Below, one piece after another: positions 1-7,904 of a DNA stretch of 61,611 nucleotides. A model generated the notes under the pieces. It ran no database searches. It worked only from the letters and a program-made list of their open reading frames with translations, and was not told the DNA's origin. Each line of letters starts with the position of its first letter. The stretch's first letter is position 1. The position numbers were made by a program, and so were the translations under genes. Origin of the DNA: Oceanospirillales bacterium (GTDB lineage Bacteria > Pseudomonadota > Gammaproteobacteria > Pseudomonadales > Balneatricaceae); assembly GCA_018223185.1 (NCBI GenBank), contig JAAEYW010000030.1, positions 1 to 61,611 on the forward strand, read 5' to 3'.

Positions 1-1
1 G

Positions 2-52
2 GCTTACTTCTTCTTGAAGATTAAGGATGCCTTTCCCGGTAAAGCGCGATGA
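2..52 (+). CDS. possible 3' end of a gene cut by the window edge
   Basis: Frame 2 is open from the window edge and would encode the C-terminal peptide AYFFLKIKDAFPGKAR before a TGA at 50-52. The composition (aromatic/hydrophobic then a basic tail) would suit the end of a membrane protein, but only 16 residues are visible, so no family can be named. The hairpin immediately after it is oriented as a terminator for the opposite strand. Confidence 0.3.
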   Translation, partial: AYFFLKIKDAFPGKAR

Positions 53-57
53 ACCAT

Positions 58-81
58 AAAAAAGCCCCTCACGTGAGGGGC
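58..81 (-). terminator. intrinsic terminator of the minus-strand catabolic operon
   Basis: Perfect palindrome GCCCCTCACGTGAGGGGC (64-81) followed on the minus strand by six T residues (63-58). It lies about 180 bases past the stop of the aldehyde dehydrogenase gene. A second hairpin, GCCGGGA-N5-TCCCGGC at 128-146, lies between and lacks a T run. Positions 147-260 hold no other signal that I can see. Confidence 0.75.
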
Positions 82-260
82 AAAGCTGCCGTTTATAGCC
101 AGGAAGAAAGCTCCGGAAAACGAAAGCGCCGGGAAACGCTCCCGGCAAGGCGATCAACCAACAACATCGTGATGAGCCAATCATAAACCGTAAAAACAGG
201 AAACAGCTCCTGCTACTTAATCCGGCTGTTTTCCTGTAACGGACAGGCCTTTATCTCAGG

Positions 261-1670
261 TTATTTGTTGATATTGATAACCTGAGCAGAGGTGTACTCC
301 ATCAAACCTTCCTGACCAAACTCAACACCGAAGCCAGACATTTTGCAGCCTCCGAAAGGTGCATAGGGAAGTAGTTCTGCATGGCCATTAACCCAGGCAG
401 TACCACACTCCAGACGTCCGGCAATCTGAGTCGCTTTGGCGATATCAGACGACCAGACAGATCCGCCCAGACCGACATCAGTGGCATTGGCACGTTTGAT
501 TGCATCCTCGACATCGCTATAACGGATAATCGGCAGTACCGGACCGAACTGTTCTTCATCGACCAGGCGACAGCCATCGGTAACATCAGCGACCAGAGTC
601 GGTGGGTAGAAGTATCCGGCACCATCAACCGGAGAACCGCCACACAGAATCCTGGCGCCGTTAGCGCGGGCATCTTCCACCAGCTCATTGACCAGATTCA
701 GCTGATCGCGATTCTGTACCGGCCCAAAGGTCACGCCCTCGTCCAGACCGTTACCCATTACCTGTTTTGCAGCAACGTCAGCCAGTTTTTCACAGAGCTC
801 TTCATAAATAGAGTCGTGAACATAGAGACGCTTCAACGCAGCACAGGTTTGTCCCATATTCAGAAATGCAGTCTGGAAAATACCCTCTGCAATTACGGCA
901 GGATCGGCATCCGGCAGTACGATACCGGCATCATTGCCACCCAGTTCAAGAGTCAGACGCTTAAGGTTATCTGCGGCACCACGCATAATGGTTTGCCCGG
1001 TTGGGGTCGAGCCGGTAAATACGATCTTGCGGATCCCGGGATGTCTGGTCATACCACTGCCAATACCACTTTCACCGGTGACAATATTGACCAGACCCGG
1101 AGGGGCTACTTCATTGATTATTTCCACCAGACGGATCGTATTCAGAGGAGTCAGACCCGAGGGTTTAGACACCACCGTATTCCCGGAACGGATCGCTGGC
1201 ATGATGTGCCAGACCGCGATCATTAGCGGCCAGTTCCATGGGGTAATAGAGCCCACCACGCCGAGCGGCTTGCGATGTACTTCAACCCGTTTAGTGTCAC
1301 TGTCTTCAAGAACATCCACCGGCATTTCCAGCTCAGCCGTTGCACGGGTCCAGGCAACCGCCCCGCCAACCTCCATCTGCGCCAGAAACAGCGGTTTACC
1401 CTGCTCTTCGACGATAATCTGCGCCAGCTCAGCAGCATTGGCTTCGATACGGTCAGCGATATCATGGAGTAACTTTTTGCGTTCCTCATTGCTGGAATAT
1501 TGCCAGTTTTCATAACATGCCTGTGCCGCGCTAACCGCCTCGTCCAGCTGTTCAACACTCGCCTGAGGACAGAGAGCAACCACTGCTTCGGTCGCCGGGT
1601 TCAAAACGTCAAAAAAACCACCCTGAGGAGCGGTCTTCTGACCATTAATCATCAGTGAATACTCTTTCAT
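261..1670 (-). CDS. NAD(P)-dependent aldehyde dehydrogenase
   Basis: Oxidises an aldehyde to the acid; 469 residues, normal for the ALDH superfamily. Visible signatures are PWNWP (Asn146), the catalytic Glu242 in LELGGNDAG and the nucleophile Cys276 in GQTCAALKR. The start at 1670 is chosen because AAAGGA lies 8 bases upstream; ATG at 1676 is only 2 bases from that site, and the longer open frame has no ribosome site. It is the last gene of the minus-strand iac array, 72 bases after the porin. Context makes an aromatic aldehyde such as indole-3-acetaldehyde plausible (inference). It does not resemble XylG/DmpC hydroxymuconic semialdehyde dehydrogenases in its flanking sequence. Substrate is not settled by sequence. 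Confidence 0.9.
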   Translation of the reverse strand: MKEYSLMINGQKTAPQGGFFDVLNPATEAVVALCPQASVEQLDEAVSAAQACYENWQYSSNEERKKLLHDIADRIEANAAELAQIIVEEQGKPLFLAQMEVGGAVAWTRATAELEMPVDVLEDSDTKRVEVHRKPLGVVGSITPWNWPLMIAVWHIMPAIRSGNTVVSKPSGLTPLNTIRLVEIINEVAPPGLVNIVTGESGIGSGMTRHPGIRKIVFTGSTPTGQTIMRGAADNLKRLTLELGGNDAGIVLPDADPAVIAEGIFQTAFLNMGQTCAALKRLYVHDSIYEELCEKLADVAAKQVMGNGLDEGVTFGPVQNRDQLNLVNELVEDARANGARILCGGSPVDGAGYFYPPTLVADVTDGCRLVDEEQFGPVLPIIRYSDVEDAIKRANATDVGLGGSVWSSDIAKATQIAGRLECGTAWVNGHAELLPYAPFGGCKMSGFGVEFGQEGLMEYTSAQVININK

Positions 1671-1742
1671 ACTCATATTCCTTTGTTGGAAAAATGCAGG
1701 GCTCCTTTCGAAGCCCTGTTTTTTTATAGTTATGTTATGCAA

Positions 1743-3059
1743 TCAGAACGGAACGATTGCGATAATCTGTGCATAGGTATTGGTGTTGTCGTTACCCTGC
1801 GAACTGTTGGCACTATCCGGTGTGTAGAAGCCCAGTACCGGACTGATAATCAGATGATCCATCGCCACCCACTCAGCCCAGATATTCAGTTCATTGGCGG
1901 ATAAGTCCACAGCATCAGTGTCATTCTTATCTTCAAAGTTGAAGTAGCCAGCACCCACTGTCAGCATCTCAGTAGGATGTGCAGTTACACCGAGGTAGTT
2001 AATATCGGTACCCGTACCGAAAGGTCCGGCGTAGTTAGCCGCCACTTCGCCCTGGAACCAGGTGCCATAGCCACGGCTAAAGCCGAAAAAGAGTGGATCA
2101 TAGCCTTCGTCATAACTGGTAAAACGATAGTTCACACTGGGGCCCCAGGGAGCATCAGCGAAAGTCCAGCCCGCTTCAGCATACCAGGCATTCGTATCAT
2201 CACCGCTGACCCCATCTTCCTGAGAAACATACTCCGCAGAGAGGAACAGGTTTTCAACACCGGCATTACCCTGATAGCGAACGCTGATAGTTTTCTGTCC
2301 GTCACGGCCTTCCAGGCCCATAAATGCGGCTTCGCCGGCATCCACCCCCAGGCCTTTGATATACATCGCACCAAAGGTGCCCTTTTCAGTGACATACTCA
2401 AGGTTTGCACCCGCCAGTTCCATGCTGGCCTGTCCGGCGTTATCAGATTCGATCCAGAAAATATCTGAGCGCAGCCCGGCATCACCGCCAATACGGGCAA
2501 CAACCGTTTTATCAAATGCTTTACGGGCCGCCAGCCAGTAAGCGCCTCCACGGTCTGGCTCAAATGCCGGATCAATCCCTTCGAGACCTTTACCCAGATT
2601 CAGAGAGTCACCATTGAGAATGAAGCCGTCGCCGATGCTCAGGTTCTGCCGCCCGGCAGAGAGTTCGAACATATCAGTCCGAATGCCAATATAAAGGTCT
2701 TCAATTTTGGTTTTAGTCTCATCACCGGTCGTTAAACCGGCCGCATCGCCATCACCCCAGGTGCCGGAAGACACCGCATTAGCAGCACCAAACAGGGTTG
2801 CACCATTATCCAGATCACGGGAACCGCTGAAGCCATATTTAATATAACCTTCCTGCCAGCCCGGATCAGACGCGCTATTACCGTACGTTTCTTCACTGCT
2901 GAATGTACCGAACACAGCTTCCACATCCAGATTAACCTCCGCCCCATCTTGCGAGTAGAGATTGTAAGCCTGTGCAGGCATAGCCATGGCTGCCGTTGCC
3001 GCAGCAACTGCAGCGGACAGCAGGTAACCAGACAGGTTATGGCCATTTAATTTCTTCAT
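1743..3059 (-). CDS. outer-membrane beta-barrel porin (alginate-export-like)
   Basis: 438 residues. An N-terminal signal peptide (MKK, hydrophobic core to about residue 31, MPAQA cleavage region) precedes a body of alternating amphipathic strands rich in Gly, Asp, Tyr and Trp. It ends in IVPF, the terminal Phe expected of an outer-membrane barrel. The start at 3059 has GGAGG 8-9 bases upstream; the longer frame adds 7 residues without a better site. Located between the globin and the aldehyde dehydrogenase at the end of the IAA array, it most likely lets small organic acids through the outer membrane (inference). The substrate cannot be read from the sequence. Confidence 0.75.
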   Translation of the reverse strand: MKKLNGHNLSGYLLSAAVAAATAAMAMPAQAYNLYSQDGAEVNLDVEAVFGTFSSEETYGNSASDPGWQEGYIKYGFSGSRDLDNGATLFGAANAVSSGTWGDGDAAGLTTGDETKTKIEDLYIGIRTDMFELSAGRQNLSIGDGFILNGDSLNLGKGLEGIDPAFEPDRGGAYWLAARKAFDKTVVARIGGDAGLRSDIFWIESDNAGQASMELAGANLEYVTEKGTFGAMYIKGLGVDAGEAAFMGLEGRDGQKTISVRYQGNAGVENLFLSAEYVSQEDGVSGDDTNAWYAEAGWTFADAPWGPSVNYRFTSYDEGYDPLFFGFSRGYGTWFQGEVAANYAGPFGTGTDINYLGVTAHPTEMLTVGAGYFNFEDKNDTDAVDLSANELNIWAEWVAMDHLIISPVLGFYTPDSANSSQGNDNTNTYAQIIAIVPF

Positions 3060-3341
3060 CGATTTTTCCTCCGCGAGCACGCGATATTTTTATATTCGTC
3101 AGGCCGCGGAACCGGTCCGCTGCCTTGCAGTGAATGTCAGCTAACAAGTCAGTATTCGAAGGGGAGAACGCTATACCTGTCAAAACAGACTGAGCACAGG
3201 AAACAGACTAACGCCGTGGTGTAAACCAGATTCCGTGGAAATGTATAATGTTGTGTGAAGATGTAACAGAATATAACAAGGGGAAGAAATGGGCTTTCTC
3301 AGAGGAAGACAGCCCCAAAAAAAAGGATAAACAATCGCCGA

Positions 3342-3719
3342 CTATTCAGCGTTGCGCATCATCTCAGCCAGCCTGAACACAGGCTCTTTCAACATATCAA
3401 TAATTTCATCGGATGCATTGATATTGACCAATGCCTGATCCATGCAGCCTAACCACTGATCACGCTCGTCCCTGCCGATAGCAAATTTTGCATGCTGGCT
3501 GGACAGACAGACCGTTCCATATTTTTGAAAATAGAGATCCGGCCCGCCCATCCATCCGGATAAGAACATAAACAGTTTTTCGGCAACATCGGCAGTATCT
3601 TTTGCATGCATGGAGCGAATCGTGCTGGCTTCGGGGCGCTGCGACATGACCTGATAAAGCTCATTCGCCAATGCCCTGACACCTGCTTCACCACCCAGTA
3701 GTTCGTATGGAGTAGACAT
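3342..3719 (-). CDS. group II truncated haemoglobin
   Basis: 125 residues, the usual length of a 2-on-2 globin. The proximal His is His76 in SSQHAKFAIG, and Trp89 in DQWLGCM occupies the conserved G8 position of group II (TrHbO) proteins; FLSGWMGGPDLYFQKYG is the family CD/E region. Such proteins bind O2 and NO in the cytoplasm. It starts 11 bases after the MFS gene, so the two are probably cotranscribed. In an oxygenase-rich operon it might supply or buffer O2 or remove NO, which is inference only. Confidence 0.88.
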   Translation of the reverse strand: MSTPYELLGGEAGVRALANELYQVMSQRPEASTIRSMHAKDTADVAEKLFMFLSGWMGGPDLYFQKYGTVCLSSQHAKFAIGRDERDQWLGCMDQALVNINASDEIIDMLKEPVFRLAEMMRNAE

Positions 3720-3730
3720 AAATCATCCTG

Positions 3731-4978
3731 TTATTGAGTTAAATCACTGCGCTCTGACTGACTCTCAAGACTTCTGACGCTGCAAATAACACCGGCTCTG
3801 TGAATAAAGAAAGCTGAGCCACTCGCCAGCAGTCCAAAACCGGCCACCAGAGGTAACACACTGCCATCAAACAATTGTCCGACCAGAGTGCCAAATACAA
3901 CAGCCAGCAGAGTTGAAACATTACCAATGACCGCCGATGCGGTGCCTGCAATATGACCGAACGGCTCCATCGCCATGGCATTTAAGTTACCAAACTGTAA
4001 ACCCACGAAAAACAGGGTTATGCCAAGGTAGATCATCAACCCCCAAAGTGGCGGAACGCCCAGCACCATGAATGAAAAAACATACATCACAGACGACAGG
4101 CCCGCCACCGCCAGAGCCGCGGTTAAAGCAAGCCGTCGGGAACCAAAACGCATCACTAAGCGTGAGTTCAGGTATGAAGCGCCTGCAAAGCTGATTGTCA
4201 GGGTGGCGAATAATACCGGGAAAGCAGCGCCCATCTGATAGATACCCTGCAGAACCGGCTGAACAGAGTTGAGAAAACCGATAAATGCGCCAAAGATTAA
4301 ACCCAGTGCGATAACGTAACAGACCGCTGACCGCTCGTTGACCATCCCTCGCAAATTTCTGAAGGTCTCTCTGACTGAAAACGGCGTTCTGTCTGCAACA
4401 GCTAACGTTTCAGGCTGCCTTAACCAGAACCACAGCCATGCCACCGTGGCTAAACCGAGTAAGAAAATAAAGATCTCCCGCCAGCCGAACAGCCACAGTA
4501 TCCCCTGACCCATCAGCGGCGCGATCACTGGGGAAATAATAAAGACCGTCATCACCAGAGACAGCACGCGTGCCATCTCATTGCCTTTATACTGATCCCT
4601 GATAATAGCCAGGGTAATCGTTCTTGGCCCGGCAGCACCCAGCCCCTGCATAAAACGGCCGATCAGCATCATTTCCAGAGTATCCGACCATAATGCAACC
4701 AGACTTCCGAGAACGAAAACTGCTATACCAAGATAGATAGCGACTTTCCGCCCTTTAGCATCTGCCAGAAAACCGTAGAATAATTGTCCAACCGCCATAC
4801 CGGCATAAACAACTGCAATAACAAGCTGAATCTGATTTGTATCGCTGACATTTAACGCCGATGCCATCGGTCCCAGAGCCGGTAAAACCGCATCTATCGA
4901 TAACGCCACCATACACATCAACAGCGCCATCAATGCGATAAATTCACCCGAAACATGGCTCAGTTTTATCTGTTTCAT
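3731..4978 (-). CDS. MFS transporter, Bcr/CflA drug-resistance type
   Basis: 415 residues with about 12 hydrophobic segments. The motif-A-like loop FYGFLADAKGRKVA (between TM2 and TM3) and the GAAGPRTITLAIIRD segment are typical of Bcr/CflA exporters of the inner membrane. These proteins export drugs or small metabolites with proton antiport. Its place after iacG suggests efflux of aromatic intermediates, but this is not shown by sequence. The start at 4978 is a plain ATG. Confidence 0.85.
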   Translation of the reverse strand: MKQIKLSHVSGEFIALMALLMCMVALSIDAVLPALGPMASALNVSDTNQIQLVIAVVYAGMAVGQLFYGFLADAKGRKVAIYLGIAVFVLGSLVALWSDTLEMMLIGRFMQGLGAAGPRTITLAIIRDQYKGNEMARVLSLVMTVFIISPVIAPLMGQGILWLFGWREIFIFLLGLATVAWLWFWLRQPETLAVADRTPFSVRETFRNLRGMVNERSAVCYVIALGLIFGAFIGFLNSVQPVLQGIYQMGAAFPVLFATLTISFAGASYLNSRLVMRFGSRRLALTAALAVAGLSSVMYVFSFMVLGVPPLWGLMIYLGITLFFVGLQFGNLNAMAMEPFGHIAGTASAVIGNVSTLLAVVFGTLVGQLFDGSVLPLVAGFGLLASGSAFFIHRAGVICSVRSLESQSERSDLTQ

Positions 4979-5060
4979 TCAAGCTACTCAGACGGCAGAC
5001 AGGGGTGCATAACGAGCAAGCCTGCCCTTTTATTTTAAACACGACATTGCAGAACCGTTT

Positions 5061-5990
5061 TTAAGGACGGCTTTCCATAATGGCTCTTAAGCCATTTTTC
5101 AGCTGGCTGGACTGTTCCTCAGACAGGGCGATCAGGACTTCAGCCTCATGCTGTTTGGCCAGACAGAGCAATTTATTTGCCAGTGAGGTCCCCTCAGGCA
5201 ACAAACTAAGTGAACCGTCCGCCAGCTCAACCAGCCCCCGGTCCTGCATCCACTCAGCTGTCTGTATCAGTGCAACAGCAGGCTGCATCACTAACGGGGC
5301 CAGATCATCGATTGGCATTGGGCCATGATCACAAAGCATCGCCAGAATACGCCACTCTTCCGGATTGACTCCGCCTTCAGCCTGCAACTTCGGATAGAGA
5401 TCAGAACTGAAGCGATTATAGGATTCTCGCAACATATACAGGAGATAGTCAGAGATAAACTCACCGGACTCATCCTTTACATCATATTTAACGGTCGATG
5501 GATGCTGGCTGGATACCGAGTAACTCCCCCGGGCAAAGACTAATGGCAGATTGCTGTCGTTATAGCGGTAATCGAGCACCTCACCTACCAGTATCAGGTG
5601 ATCACCCCCGTCATAAACGGCCCAGGTTTTGCATTCGAACTGAGCGGAGTAATCGTTCAGCAGCGGGCTGCCGCCCACCCCCTTGCTATAGATAACATCT
5701 TTAAACTTATCTTCACCACGACTGGCAAACCGGTTTGAAACATCAACCTGATTACGACTCAAAACATTTACGGCAAAATGTTCTGAGTTTTCAAAGACCC
5801 CTAAGCTATGTGCCCCCTTATCAATACTCCACAAAATTAAAGGTGGCTCAACGGAGACCGAGTTGAAGCTGCTGGCGGTTACCCCTACCGGCCTGCCCTG
5901 CTCATCATTCGTTGTGATAACCGTTACACCGGTCGGAAATTGCGAAAGCGCACGTCGAAAATCACGCACATCAAAATTTTGCATACTCAT
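5061..5990 (-). CDS. iacG: flavin reductase with C-terminal MarR-like domain (IacG)
   Basis: 309 residues in two parts. Residues 1-165 are a HpaC-type NAD(P)H:flavin oxidoreductase (FPTGVTVITT, GVTASSFNSVSVEPPLI, FAVNVLS). Residues 175-309 look like a winged-helix MarR fold (EWRILAMLCDHG, WMQDRGLVEL). The same architecture is known in C1, the reductase of Acinetobacter p-hydroxyphenylacetate hydroxylase, where the MarR-like part gates activity on substrate binding. It should feed reduced flavin to IacA. The start at 5990 has AGGTGG 5 bases upstream; the open frame extends 3 codons further to a GTG. It is separated from iacF by seven kilobases of transport and catechol genes. Confidence 0.82.
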   Translation of the reverse strand: MSMQNFDVRDFRRALSQFPTGVTVITTNDEQGRPVGVTASSFNSVSVEPPLILWSIDKGAHSLGVFENSEHFAVNVLSRNQVDVSNRFASRGEDKFKDVIYSKGVGGSPLLNDYSAQFECKTWAVYDGGDHLILVGEVLDYRYNDSNLPLVFARGSYSVSSQHPSTVKYDVKDESGEFISDYLLYMLRESYNRFSSDLYPKLQAEGGVNPEEWRILAMLCDHGPMPIDDLAPLVMQPAVALIQTAEWMQDRGLVELADGSLSLLPEGTSLANKLLCLAKQHEAEVLIALSEEQSSQLKNGLRAIMESRP

Positions 5991-6033
5991 ACTTACCACC
6001 TTTTATTTTTTTAGAACGGTTGCACCGGAAAGC

Positions 6034-6225
6034 TTACCGGCCCAGCTGATCGGCAGGCACTCCCGATATGCCAAAGTGCTTTTTAGGAATCTCCTGAAGC
6101 AACACTCTGATACTCTCTTCCGGTGATGAGATTGCACTCATCACGGCATCAGTCACCTGTCGGATCAGCGCTGTTTTTTGCTCATCCGTACGGCCTTCCA
6201 TCATCTGAATATTTACTATTGGCAC
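6034..6225 (-). CDS. 4-oxalocrotonate tautomerase (XylH/DmpI type)
   Basis: Isomerises 2-hydroxymuconate to 2-oxohex-3-enedioate in the meta-cleavage pathway. I place the start at the GTG at 6223-6225, not at the GTG 9 bases upstream. AGAGG then lies 8 bases before it, and removal of the initiator Met exposes Pro1. Numbering from there, all four family landmarks fall on canonical positions: Pro1, Arg11, Arg39 and Phe50 in a 62-residue mature chain. It lies between the damaged catechol dioxygenase and iacG. None of its usual partners (XylF, G, I, J, K) is in the window. Confidence 0.9.
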   Translation of the reverse strand: MPIVNIQMMEGRTDEQKTALIRQVTDAVMSAISSPEESIRVLLQEIPKKHFGISGVPADQLGR

Positions 6226-6309
6226 TTTCGTCACCTCTTCAGGTATTAATAAAAATTTTTAAAACGATCTGTTGCGGATATCAAAAATGAAACATAAAAC
6301 CGCAGTTGT

Positions 6310-6341
6310 CCGATGTGAGTAACGCCCGCCACTCACATCGG
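6310..6341 (-). other. strong stem-loop between dioxygenase and tautomerase genes
   Basis: CCGATGTGAGT-N10-ACTCACATCGG is a perfect 11-bp stem. No T run follows on either strand, so it is more likely an RNA-stabilising or attenuating structure than a terminator. A 13-base near-repeat (CAGAGCTCCTGAG / CAGAGCTCCTGGG) lies beside it at about 6367-6393. Confidence 0.5.
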
Positions 6342-6402
6342 GGCGGCAGCTCTAACCCGAATTAATCAGAGCTCCTGAGGCAGAGCTCCTGGGGCAGTGC
6401 GG

Positions 6403-7206
6403 TTAAGTCAGAACGCTGAGAAAACGCTCGTTAAGCACCCGGTCATGATAGAAAATCGCCTTACCCAGATCTTCTGCTTTCCAGGTGACCGGCTCATGAT
6501 CGGGATAGTGATAATCACCACCACAGAACACTTCGTTGCGGTTACCCGACGGGTCGAAGAAGTAGATCGTCTGACCATGGGTCAGGCCGTGACGGGTCGG
6601 GCCAATATCGTGAGCTTTCATGCTGGCCGTCAGAAACGCCGCAACCCGGTTACCTTCCGGATCGATCACCTGCTCTGCCAGATCAAAGCCCAGCACATCG
6701 CGGAACAGCGCATAGGTGGCTTCAACATTCGGACCGTACAGCAGGCAGTGATCAAAGCGGGTGGCTTTCATCCCTTTCAGATCCATCGGCCAGGCTTCAG
6801 GGTTGACGTTGGATACACCCCATTTCCCGGTCTGTTCCTTCTCTGCATAGAGTTCAAAACGATGGCCTGTCGGCACTTCAAAGCGGATACGACGACCACA
6901 GCCTGCCAGTTCACCCGCAGCAATCTGTTCGACTGCACAGCCGTACGCTGTCAGATCGCTCTCCAGCTGCTCCAACACGGTGTTGTTGAGCACTTTAAAG
7001 CCCATAAAATCCATACCCGGCTCATCAGCCTGACGCAGGACAACGGAGAACTTATCAACTTCGGTCCAGCCCTTAAGATAGGCGCGGCCCTGATCGTCGC
7101 GATCCATCTCAATCAGCCCTAAAAGATCCCGGTAATGGGCAACGGCTTCTTCAAGATCGAGAACCCGGATCTGCACATGCCCCGGACGCATTACACCCTT
7201 TTTCAT
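6403..7206 (-). CDS. catechol 2,3-dioxygenase with a 40-residue internal deletion
   Basis: Vicinal-oxygen-chelate extradiol dioxygenase, nearly collinear with Pseudomonas XylE (307 residues) from [11 protein letters not shown] at the N-terminus to the shared end in VLT. Residues 1-200 align without gaps up to KAHD, then the chain jumps to IGPTRHG, the equivalent of XylE 241, giving 267 residues. The missing part (XylE 201-240) carries His214, one of three Fe(II) ligands. The other ligands, His153 (RFDH) and Glu225 (equivalent to Glu265, in NRNEVFCGG), remain, as do the equivalents of His199, His246 and Tyr255. The junction is at 6606/6607 and the frame is kept. Established structure says it should not form the normal iron site; activity is therefore doubtful. 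AGAGG lies 9 bases before the ATG. Confidence 0.9.
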   Translation of the reverse strand: MKKGVMRPGHVQIRVLDLEEAVAHYRDLLGLIEMDRDDQGRAYLKGWTEVDKFSVVLRQADEPGMDFMGFKVLNNTVLEQLESDLTAYGCAVEQIAAGELAGCGRRIRFEVPTGHRFELYAEKEQTGKWGVSNVNPEAWPMDLKGMKATRFDHCLLYGPNVEATYALFRDVLGFDLAEQVIDPEGNRVAAFLTASMKAHDIGPTRHGLTHGQTIYFFDPSGNRNEVFCGGDYHYPDHEPVTWKAEDLGKAIFYHDRVLNERFLSVLT

Positions 7207-7333
7207 TTTCTTAAGCCTCTATTGTTGTTGTAATTGAGTTGTTGTAATTGTGTTATTACAGTTTCTGCCCGACTGAAATTCCGTAACTGTATATTTTCGT
7301 AACTACATAAGACCGGCAGCGTTACAACAACTG

Positions 7334-7825
7334 TTAATGCTCAATCGGTACAATCATCACCGGCCGGTTACTCAGCTGCATCACTGACTGGGCGGTTGAA
7401 CCGATAAAAAAACGTCCTAGCATCGAGTGAGTCCGGGTTCGCGTCCCCATAACAATCAGGTCTGCATCCAGCTCGTCAGCAACCTGAATAATGGTTTCTG
7501 CAGCAGGCCCCTCTTCAATCCGGGCTACCGGATGATTGGCCAGAGACTCACGATCGGAAAGCTCCCGCAGACAAAAATCATCGATACGACTTTCCATCAG
7601 AGCCTTCAGGTTTTCGAAACCCTCAGAACGCATCCCGGCTATCACCTGAGGATTAAGATACCCCTCCAGTAAAGTTGCCGTTGATGTGCTGACAGGCTCT
7701 ACAACATTCAGAAAAATCATATTGGCGTTATGTCTGAAGGCCTCTTTTGCCGCCATATAAAACGCCCTTTTAGAGCCATCACCAAGGTCAGATGCATATA
7801 GAATTGTTTTGATATCAGGGATCAT
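7334..7825 (-). CDS. universal stress protein (UspA family), TRAP-linked
   Basis: 163 residues: Rossmann-like Usp domain beginning IKTILYASDLGDGSKRA and ending in the ATP-loop region MGTRTRTHSMLGRFFIGST and RPVMIVPI. The loop departs from G-x2-G-x9-G-S/T: the second Gly is Thr and the span is two residues longer, so nucleotide binding may be altered. It follows dctM by 79 bases. Usp proteins encoded with TRAP systems are known to tune transport (TeaD with TeaABC in Halomonas), which is the likeliest role here (inference). Confidence 0.85.
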   Translation of the reverse strand: MIPDIKTILYASDLGDGSKRAFYMAAKEAFRHNANMIFLNVVEPVSTSTATLLEGYLNPQVIAGMRSEGFENLKALMESRIDDFCLRELSDRESLANHPVARIEEGPAAETIIQVADELDADLIVMGTRTRTHSMLGRFFIGSTAQSVMQLSNRPVMIVPIEH

Positions 7826-7904
7826 AATTTAACCTTTTCTTGTTCTAACGTCGGTTCCTGTTCGAAAAGCAGCTTAAACAAACTGTTTTCATACCCCTGG
7901 CGCT

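Noticed and set aside
381-1226. 281-codon plus-strand open frame opposite the aldehyde dehydrogenase
   Set aside because: It lies wholly inside a gene with complete ALDH motifs, has no ribosome site and low-complexity composition typical of an antisense shadow.
261-1670. Aldehyde dehydrogenase as 2-hydroxymuconic semialdehyde dehydrogenase (XylG)
   Set aside because: Would complete the meta pathway, but its flanking sequences around the active site and C-terminus do not look like XylG/DmpC, so only a general ALDH call is made.
3295-3325. Intrinsic terminator after the globin gene
   Set aside because: The run of eight A lies on the wrong side for minus-strand transcription and the stem is only five base pairs.
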